Below, piece after piece: positions 52,097-57,331 of a stretch of 57,331 bases of DNA. Under the pieces are notes generated by a model. That model worked only from the letters and a program-made list of their open reading frames with translations. It had not been told where the DNA came from and did not search any database. Numbering within the stretch: the first letter of the stretch is position 1; each line of letters opens with the position of its first letter. This DNA is from Spirochaetales bacterium (GTDB taxonomy: Bacteria > Spirochaetota > Spirochaetia > Treponematales > Treponemataceae), in the NCBI GenBank assembly GCA_030540405.1, contig JAUNWH010000012.1, forward strand, positions 1 to 57,331, given 5' to 3'. The position numbers were made by a program, and so were the translations under genes.

Positions 52097-52158
52097 TGTC
52101 TTTCCCGCACTTGATGCGATAATCTATTGAAAAATTTCAATAGATTATCGCAATGACA
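52097..52158. repeat. REP-like palindrome pair
   Basis: Left unit TGTCTTTCCCGCACTTGATG and a right inverted unit ending CGCAATGACA join at a perfect 17-bp inverted repeat (52116-52132 with 52135-52151) with only two bases between. As RNA this is a very stable hairpin just after ppk1. Confidence 0.75.
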
Positions 52159-52200
52159 TTAAACTATAAAACTCGAAATTTGTACTAATACTAAAAACAG

Positions 52201-52232
52201 AAAGGCTGCCCAGTTTTTAGACAGCCTTTTTT
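52201..52232. terminator. Bidirectional terminator between ppk1 and infA
   Basis: AAAGGCTG/CAGCCTTT stem (8 bp, 13-nt loop) with TTTTTTA after it on the plus strand and TTTCTGTTTTT after it on the minus strand. infA stops at 52248. Confidence 0.75.
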
Positions 52233-52247
52233 ACATTTTTAACAAAC

Positions 52248-52469
52248 TTATCTTTCGCGGAAAATAATACGACCGCGGTTCAAATCATAAGGCGAAAGCT
52301 CTACTTTTACACTGTCGCCAGGAACAATACGGATATAGTGCTTGCGCATCTTTCCGCTAAGATGTCCCAAAATAATATGGCCATTTTTTAATTCAACACG
52401 GAACATTGTGTTAGGCAATGCTTCTTTTACAATTCCTTCAACTTCTATAGCCTCGTCTTTACTAGCCAC
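52248..52469 (-). CDS. infA: Translation initiation factor IF-1 (GTG start)
   Basis: A 73-residue IF-1, the normal size. The sequence [30 protein letters not shown]...[29 protein letters not shown] is the canonical S1-like OB fold that sits in the ribosomal A site during initiation. The start is GTG at 52469 with GGAGG 4 nt upstream; an upstream ATG frame to 52565 would run through the promoter. It has its own promoter at 52518-52546. Confidence 0.96.
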   Translation of the reverse strand: MASKDEAIEVEGIVKEALPNTMFRVELKNGHIILGHLSGKMRKHYIRIVPGDSVKVELSPYDLNRGRIIFRER

Positions 52470-52517
52470 AATTCCTCCAAAAAAATGTTTGCCTTTTTGA
52501 CAAAATATTCGTATACT

Positions 52518-52546
52518 ATTATGAACAAAACATTTAAGACTGTCAA
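52518..52546 (-). promoter_or_regulatory. infA promoter, overlapped by a divergent one for dksA
   Basis: On the minus strand a perfect TTGACA (52541-52546) and CATAAT (52518-52523) are 17 nt apart. On the plus strand TTGACA (52497-52502) and TATGAA (52520-52525), also 17 nt apart, may drive dksA. The two -10 boxes overlap. Confidence 0.65.
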
Positions 52547-52591
52547 CATCAAACATTGAAATCAAAGGCAGTTTTACAGGGGAAGGCTCAA

Positions 52592-52948
52592 ATGAAAAAA
52601 GAATTTGTAGATAAACAGAAAAAAAAGTTGATCGCAGAAAGAAATGAAATCCTTGATTCGCTCGCAGGACGAAATGAGCAGCTTACAAAGCTTGTTGACA
52701 CATTGGAATCTGGCGATGACGTAGATATTGCATCTGACACAATTGACAGAACTCTTCTTAACTCGCTTGGAGAAGCTGACCAGCGCAGGCTTACAATGAT
52801 TGACAGAGCCTTGGACAGAATCCGGCAAGAAACTTACGGACAGTGCTTGTCATGCGGAAAACAAATTCCAGAAGCCCGCCTTGAAGCTCTTCCTTATGCA
52901 GTTCTTTGCGTAGAGTGCCAGGCAAAAGAAGAGCGCAAAAACCGCTAG
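52592..52948 (+). CDS. DksA/TraR-family zinc-finger regulator
   Basis: A 118-residue DksA-like protein. An N-terminal coiled coil (residues 1-75) with Asp at the tip region is followed by a C4 zinc finger: Cys85, Cys88, Cys106 and Cys109 (CLSC...CVEC). DksA-type proteins enter the RNA polymerase secondary channel and work with ppGpp in the stringent response. It is shorter than E. coli DksA (151) and closer to the short Gram-positive-like forms. GGAAGG is 5 nt before the ATG at 52592. Its stop shares 4 nt with the convergent PHP gene. Confidence 0.9.
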   Translation: MKKEFVDKQKKKLIAERNEILDSLAGRNEQLTKLVDTLESGDDVDIASDTIDRTLLNSLGEADQRRLTMIDRALDRIRQETYGQCLSCGKQIPEARLEALPYAVLCVECQAKEERKNR

Positions 52949-53787
52949 CAAATTTTTTGAGTTTTTAAAGATCCGTCTTCATAGTACGAAAGTTCTGTGT
53001 AGCCGGATTTTTTTATGTACTCAACAGCCTCATCAAACCACCAGTCAATTCCAGAAGTTGAATGTGCATCAGAAGATATTGTAACAGGAACGTTTCTCTC
53101 TTTTAAAAGCGACAAAAAATATGGCGAAGGATATGGAAGCGCCATTCCGCTTCTCAAAATTCCGCCTGTATTCACTTCGACACAAATTCCAGCCTTTGCC
53201 GCTACCTTCGCAACTTCCTTAAGTTCGTTTTTGTACCACTGCGAATTTTCATAAAAAAGATTCCTTCCGCCTAAATTCTGTTTTCTAATCAAATCCGCAT
53301 GGCCCAAAAAAGTAAACGAAAATTTTTCAAGCATTTCGCGTTCCAAAGAAAAATATTCCTGAACCGCTTTCTTCACATTTCCGCCAAAACATTCTTTTAT
53401 TTTTTTGCAAACTGAATCTTGGCTTCCATCAGCTTCAAAAAATCCTTTTTTTCCGGGAACAAAATGCACAGAGCCAATCAGAAAATCAGGATTAAACTTT
53501 TCATAATTTTTAAAATCTGGGCTGCAAACTCCCGCAATATAGTCAGCTTCAAAGCCTGCATAAATTTTTACCTTGCCAGAATATTTTTCCTTCAGACGCA
53601 AAATTTCTTTTATATATTCTTCGTGGGAATTGGACGGAATGTGCCAGTCGCTTGAAAACGGATACATTGAATGGCTTGAAAATCCTAGAATGTCTATTTT
53701 TTTTTCTATTGCGGATTCAACCATTTCTTCAGGAGTATTTTTTCCGTCGCAAAAAGTTGAGTGTGTGTGAAAATTCGACTTTATCAT
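52945..53787 (-). CDS. Histidinol-phosphatase-type PHP hydrolase
   Basis: A 280-residue PHP-domain phosphatase of the HisK/HisJ type, which in the family makes histidinol from histidinol phosphate. Metal ligands are visible: NFHTHSTFCDGKNTPEEMV (HxH), FSSHSMYPFSS, YAGFEADY (Glu), SVHFVPG, FLGHADLIRK, and SSDAHS near the C-terminus. No other his gene is in the window, so a related phosphoesterase role is possible. It lies between dksA (convergent) and the two-receiver regulator. Confidence 0.85.
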   Translation of the reverse strand: MIKSNFHTHSTFCDGKNTPEEMVESAIEKKIDILGFSSHSMYPFSSDWHIPSNSHEEYIKEILRLKEKYSGKVKIYAGFEADYIAGVCSPDFKNYEKFNPDFLIGSVHFVPGKKGFFEADGSQDSVCKKIKECFGGNVKKAVQEYFSLEREMLEKFSFTFLGHADLIRKQNLGGRNLFYENSQWYKNELKEVAKVAAKAGICVEVNTGGILRSGMALPYPSPYFLSLLKERNVPVTISSDAHSTSGIDWWFDEAVEYIKKSGYTELSYYEDGSLKTQKIC

Positions 53788-53801
53788 AAAATATTCCTTT
53801 T

Positions 53802-55037
53802 TTAGGAATTAGAATGCAAAATTTCTATAACTTTGCCCAAAACTACCGACGGCTTCTGCGGCTTAACAAGGTAGCTTCTTGCGCCCAGAGAAAGAGCCTG
53901 CATTACAACTTCTTTTGCCGCTGCCTTTGAATAAACAATAACAGGAATCTGCAAGCCTTTCCGCTGAAAATTCTTTAGAACATTGATTCCGTCCATATCC
54001 GGCAAATACAAATCCATAATAACGGCATCGTATTCTTTTCCAGTCGAAAGTGAATCAAAAAAAGCGCCGGCTGTTTCAAAAAGCTCAGTTTCACCGCTTA
54101 CAGAAGAAAAAGTGTTCTGCAAAAGCTTGCGCACAACAATGTCATCGTCAATAACCGCAATCCGCATCATGCTTCCAAAATTTCCTTCAAGCTCGCTTTT
54201 AGAATCAATAAATCCCAACGCAGATTCTTCCGCAGGCTTGTCAGAAATCAGAACTTTGTCATAAAGGAATTCCTTAATATTATAATTTGAATCTTGGTCA
54301 ACCATAAATCCCACGATAGATTCAATGTCGTTGGAAACTTGTATTCCAAAATATTCAGGATGCCCTTTTACAAGCTCTTTTGTAAAAACATCATTCGTCA
54401 GGATTTTTATATATTTATTCGGAATTCTTCCTTCCGCGGAAATATTGTCAATCAAAAGTTCAAGGTTCATGCCGTCAACAAAGCTGAGCTGAATGTTCGT
54501 CAGCATAAGAATAACCTTGGGAACATTTATTTTGTAATGCTCAATAAGTTCCGCAAGCCTGTATTTTAAAAGCATAAGTTTTTCACGGTTAAGTCCGAAC
54601 GCAACTTCAATAAAAATCAGGCTTCCGTTCAAATGGACATCGAGAATGCAAGGCGTTTTGTCCATTGAAAATTCAATTTGAAGAATTTTTCCTACGGCCT
54701 CAAAGAAAACTTCAAATTTAATTGGCTTGGAAAAATATTTTACTACATTATATTCAACAAGATTCGCAATTTTTGAACGTTCGATTACAGGACCTGTAAT
54801 TATTATGGGAATTTTGCGCGCATTCGGATCAACGCTCTTTTTTTCCAAAAGGTGCATAACATCTTCAGAAAGTCCGTCTTCCGCCTCAATGATTATCAAA
54901 TTGGGCAGCAGAGTTATCATTTTTGTATAGGCTTCTCTACTAGAAACTGACTCAAGCGAAATTTGCTCAGTTGAAAATTTGTCATGCAAAAAACCGCCGA
55001 ATAAAGAAGAGCAGTCTATAAGAAGTACCGATTTCAT
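53802..55037 (-). CDS. Two-receiver response regulator with STAS-like middle domain
   Basis: A 411-residue cytoplasmic protein with no DNA-binding domain. Residues 1-120 look like a degenerate receiver: LLIDCSSLFG in place of the acidic pocket and IIIEAEDG where the phospho-Asp is expected, but YFSKPIKFE keeps the KP pair. Residues about 130-270 resemble an anti-anti-sigma (STAS) fold (VPKVILMLTNIQLSFVDGMNLELLID). Residues about 290-410 are a full receiver: AVIDDDIVVRKLL, phospho-Asp about 342 (VIMDLYLPDMDG), VYSKA, and Lys in YLVKPQ. It may link phosphorylation to partner switching. MKSVLLID at 55037 is the preferred start; ATG 55046 is possible. Confidence 0.75.
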   Translation of the reverse strand: MKSVLLIDCSSLFGGFLHDKFSTEQISLESVSSREAYTKMITLLPNLIIIEAEDGLSEDVMHLLEKKSVDPNARKIPIIITGPVIERSKIANLVEYNVVKYFSKPIKFEVFFEAVGKILQIEFSMDKTPCILDVHLNGSLIFIEVAFGLNREKLMLLKYRLAELIEHYKINVPKVILMLTNIQLSFVDGMNLELLIDNISAEGRIPNKYIKILTNDVFTKELVKGHPEYFGIQVSNDIESIVGFMVDQDSNYNIKEFLYDKVLISDKPAEESALGFIDSKSELEGNFGSMMRIAVIDDDIVVRKLLQNTFSSVSGETELFETAGAFFDSLSTGKEYDAVIMDLYLPDMDGINVLKNFQRKGLQIPVIVYSKAAAKEVVMQALSLGARSYLVKPQKPSVVLGKVIEILHSNS

Positions 55038-55116
55038 AATATACATAATACTTCATAAATTGTATAATTTCAATTATAAACACAGTTTAGAAACCAGCTT
55101 AATTCACGGAGGAAAA

Positions 55117-55695
55117 ATGAAAAAAGCATTAATTCTTTTGGCAAACGGATTTGAAGAAATAGAAGCTCTTTCGCCGGCAGATTATCTTCGCAGGGCAGGA
55201 GCTGAAGTCATAATCGCGGCAACAGGAACTTCTTCCAGAAATGTTGAAGGAGCGCATAAAATTCTTGCAACTGCCGACATGACATTGGACACATATTTTT
55301 CAACTGAAAAAGAATTGCCAGATGCAGTTGTTATTCCGGGAGGAATGCCCGGCGCAAAAAATATAAGCGAATGCGCAAAAGCAATGGAATTTATAAATCA
55401 AATGTTCAAGGCAAAGAAAATAGTTGCGGCAATTTGCGCTTCTCCAGCAGTCGTCCTTGGAAAAACTGAAATTCTCAGCGGAAAAAACTGGACTTGCTAC
55501 CCAGAAATGGAAAAAACTCTTTCAGCTGAAATTCAGAAAAACCATAAAATTCAGCCAGTTGTTACAGACGGAAATTTAGTAACAGGAAGAGGTCCTGGAA
55601 CTGCGGAACAGTTTTCAATGGAAATTGTAAGACTTTTATTTGGCGAAGAAACAAAAGCAAAAATTATGGAAGCTTCTGTTCAAAGAAAATGCTAG
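55117..55695 (+). CDS. DJ-1/PfpI-family protein
   Basis: A 192-residue protein of the DJ-1/YajL group. ALILLANGFEEIEALSPADYLRRAGAEV carries the conserved Glu, and AAICASPAVVLGK the reactive Cys at about residue 107 on the nucleophile elbow; VVTDGNLVTGRGPGTAEQFSMEIV is the usual C-terminal string. Relatives are redox sensors, chaperones or glyoxalases; which applies is open. GGAGGA is 5 nt before ATG 55117; the longer frame from 54979 overlaps the divergent regulator gene. One base separates its stop from the convergent LuxR-type gene. Confidence 0.92.
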   Translation: MKKALILLANGFEEIEALSPADYLRRAGAEVIIAATGTSSRNVEGAHKILATADMTLDTYFSTEKELPDAVVIPGGMPGAKNISECAKAMEFINQMFKAKKIVAAICASPAVVLGKTEILSGKNWTCYPEMEKTLSAEIQKNHKIQPVVTDGNLVTGRGPGTAEQFSMEIVRLLFGEETKAKIMEASVQRKC

Positions 55696-55696
55696 A

Positions 55697-56479
55697 TTAA
55701 TTTTCCTTGCGTTGCGCCTGAAAAGTGACGTTGTTAAAATTTTCGCCTGAATTCAGCCTGAACGAAAATCCATTGTACGTTGTAAGAAATTCTGTGCGGG
55801 TTTTAACATCGAGCATTTTGTAAAGCTCAACCATGCGGGCTTTTACAGTGCTTTCAGAAACATCGTGGAGCAAGGCAATTTTGCTGTATTTTTTTCCTTC
55901 TAAAACTGAAGACAAAAATTCAATGTCGCGAGAAGAACATTCTGCGCCGTCAAGAATTTTTATCCGCTTTACTGATTCCGCTTTTTTTAAAATCGGGTAA
56001 AGAACAGCAAAAGCAACAAAGCCCATATAAACGGCACCTGCAATGTGCGCAAGTGAAAGCAAAAAAACAAGCGAGCCAGATCTAAAAAACTGAGTTGTCA
56101 AAGAAACTACAGGAAGAATCATAAAAACACAAGTCTTAATGCTTCTGTAGCTTTTAAAAAAATTAGAAAAGTTCAAAAATAAAAATGAAAGTCCCAGACA
56201 CAAAATGCCCAAAATATTTCCGTTGTCGAAAAAATTTCCTATTCCATAGCAATAAAAAAGAACTGAATAGCAACGAAAATCCAGCGGATCAAAACAAAGA
56301 CGTAAAAAAAGAAGAAATGCAATAATATTTATAGCAATTCTAATAAATTTTCTTATGTCGTCAAGATTTTGTGAATCATCAGTAAAAAACTGAAACAAAC
56401 TTACAATCAGGCAAAACGCTGTAATTGCAGCTCCAATACGGCCTAAAATTTCCCATAACTTTTTTTCGTCAAAATCCAT
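55697..56479 (-). CDS. Membrane-anchored LuxR-type HTH regulator
   Basis: A 260-residue protein. Residues 10 to about 165 hold six or so hydrophobic spans (IGAAITAFCLIVSLFQFF, IAINIIAFLLFLRLCF, ILGILCLGLSFLFLNF, CVFMILPVVSLTTQFF, LVFLLSLAHIAGAVYMGFVAFAVLY). Residues about 175-240 are a LuxR/GerE-type helix-turn-helix: SSRDIEFLSSVLEGKKYSKIALLHDVSESTVKARMVELYKMLDVKTRTEFL. It could sense a membrane or external cue and bind DNA from the membrane. Ligand and targets are unknown. It lies downstream of the flavin reductase gene (16 nt gap) and may be co-transcribed. Confidence 0.8.
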   Translation of the reverse strand: MDFDEKKLWEILGRIGAAITAFCLIVSLFQFFTDDSQNLDDIRKFIRIAINIIAFLLFLRLCFDPLDFRCYSVLFYCYGIGNFFDNGNILGILCLGLSFLFLNFSNFFKSYRSIKTCVFMILPVVSLTTQFFRSGSLVFLLSLAHIAGAVYMGFVAFAVLYPILKKAESVKRIKILDGAECSSRDIEFLSSVLEGKKYSKIALLHDVSESTVKARMVELYKMLDVKTRTEFLTTYNGFSFRLNSGENFNNVTFQAQRKEN

Positions 56480-56495
56480 TTTTGTTTCTGCGGAT

Positions 56496-57041
56496 TCATT
56501 TTAAGTCCCTTGATTCCGCCAAGACTTTTGTAATCTCTCCTATATATATTGTATGAAAATCATTTTTTCTATAATACTGATTACAAAATTTCTCTTCCAC
56601 AAATTTAAATGGATCCAGTTCCTGAGAATAAAGTTTTTGGCAGAACAAGACAAGCCGAGCCTGCTTTATCCAAGGAGTTCCATTCATATATTCAACATCA
56701 AGTTTTGTCGCGCGGAATTTATCTTCGTTGCGTCCTGAATGGCAGCCGCAGTAGTCAAGAGCGGTTTTGTATTTTTCAGGAAGAAAACTCAATGAAAAAG
56801 TATCTGTTTCGTCTATAATTTCCTTTGTATATCTTGAAGGACGGATATAAACCGTCGCAACATTTTTGTTCCAAAGAACTCCAAGCCCGCCCCAGTTCGC
56901 TGTCATTGTGTTCGGACGACCTGTAACAATGCTTCCGTCATCTGAAACCTTTTTTGTGCAAACCGTAATCAGCATCTGGTCTTTTCCAATCAGCTTGAAC
57001 GGATTATCTAAAATCGCCTCTGGTTTTATAACTTTCAACAT
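56496..57041 (-). CDS. Flavin reductase-like protein
   Basis: A 181-residue FMN-binding split-barrel protein of the flavin-reductase-like group. PNTMTANWGGLGVLWNKNVATVYIRPSRYTKEIIDETDTFSLSFL is the typical FMN-binding stretch. Relatives reduce flavins or act as flavoredoxins carrying electrons in anaerobes. The middle has a CGCHSGRNEDKF segment, common in this subgroup. AGGAG is about 7 nt before the ATG. The gene is upstream of the membrane LuxR-type regulator on the same strand. Confidence 0.85.
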   Translation of the reverse strand: MLKVIKPEAILDNPFKLIGKDQMLITVCTKKVSDDGSIVTGRPNTMTANWGGLGVLWNKNVATVYIRPSRYTKEIIDETDTFSLSFLPEKYKTALDYCGCHSGRNEDKFRATKLDVEYMNGTPWIKQARLVLFCQKLYSQELDPFKFVEEKFCNQYYRKNDFHTIYIGEITKVLAESRDLK

Positions 57042-57093
57042 AAATTTTCCACTCCTTTTAAAAATTCAGTTCTGCTATTTTACAGTCTTAAAA

Positions 57094-57130
57094 TAAAAAA
57101 AAAGCCGGTCTGAACTTATCAAACCGACTT
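57094..57130 (-). terminator. Terminator after tRNA-Ala
   Basis: On the minus strand AAGTCGGT/ACCGGCTT (one U-G pair; 57123-57130 with 57102-57109) is followed by nine T residues. Confidence 0.85.
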
Positions 57131-57141
57131 CCACTCAAATT

Positions 57142-57215
<74 letters not shown>

Positions 57216-57229
57216 TTAAATATTTTTAA

Positions 57230-57258
57230 ATTTTACCAAAAAATAATAACAAGGTCAA
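57230..57258 (-). promoter_or_regulatory. tRNA-Ala promoter
   Basis: On the minus strand TTGACC (57253-57258) and TAAAAT (57230-57235) are exactly 17 nt apart and end 15 nt before the tRNA. The remaining bases to the window edge show no feature. Confidence 0.7.
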
Positions 57259-57331
57259 GGCATCACAAAGAAAGTATCAGGGCAAACGCATGTAAAATTT
57301 TTTTGTTTTAAATCTCTAAACAGCTATTTAA

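Overview
The window looks like chromosome of a host-associated spirochaete, most probably a gut, rumen or oral Treponema. The sequence shows an A+T-rich genome with lipobox-bearing surface lipoproteins, LysM and TPR envelope proteins, runs of nine G residues at two lipoprotein loci, and an IorAB/PaaK amino-acid fermentation cluster. The genus assignment is inference from gene content and style; no rRNA gene is present. There is no prophage, insertion sequence or CRISPR array. Short REP-like palindromes recur between genes.

Layout. 0.3-3.3 kb: a small PC4/YdbC-like gene with an exported protein (minus), then a lipoprotein plus LysM protein pair (plus). 3.3-10.2 kb: Nudix hydrolase, CMK-like kinase, glmS, a 20-bp-phased repeat array, an outer-membrane-type protein, nth and metK. 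10.3-14.3 kb: a VapBC-type toxin-antitoxin pair, a CBM48-only protein, an aldo/keto reductase, and a lipoprotein gene broken by a G9 tract. 14.5-18.2 kb: a ModF-like ATPase, an IlvY-like regulator and an exported protein. 18.3-22.3 kb: an envelope operon (polyprenyl synthase, TPR, RseC, LptC, LptA, LptB). 22.36-22.94 kb: SRP RNA and four tRNAs. 23-34 kb: Rex, an endonuclease-family protein, an MFS transporter, a B12/radical-SAM protein, RlmB, a YchJ-like protein, paaK-iorB-iorA, and a lipoprotein whose promoter spacer contains a G9 tract. 34.3-46.6 kb: an Hsp70-SBD-like/LysM membrane protein, a lytic transglycosylase, a CPA2 antiporter, an NfuA-type scaffold, SlyD, aroK, an RsmI-like methylase, TraB, a TPR lipoprotein and a large unknown membrane-anchored protein. 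46.8-57.3 kb: a trehalase-like hydrolase, Ppx-Ppk1, IF-1, DksA, a histidinol phosphatase, a two-receiver regulator, a DJ-1 protein, a membrane LuxR-type regulator, a flavin reductase and tRNA-Ala.

Themes. Envelope building recurs: LptCAB, undecaprenyl/polyprenyl supply, LysM proteins, a lytic transglycosylase and lipoproteins. Two lipoproteins appear to be contingency loci: one by a translational switch (G9 inside the ORF at 12900-12908), the other by a transcriptional switch (G9 between the -35 and -10 boxes at 34104-34112). Energy metabolism is represented by IorAB/PaaK, Rex and polyphosphate turnover. Gene packing is tight: four convergent pairs share exactly 4 nt across their stop codons, and several operons have gaps of 3-12 nt.
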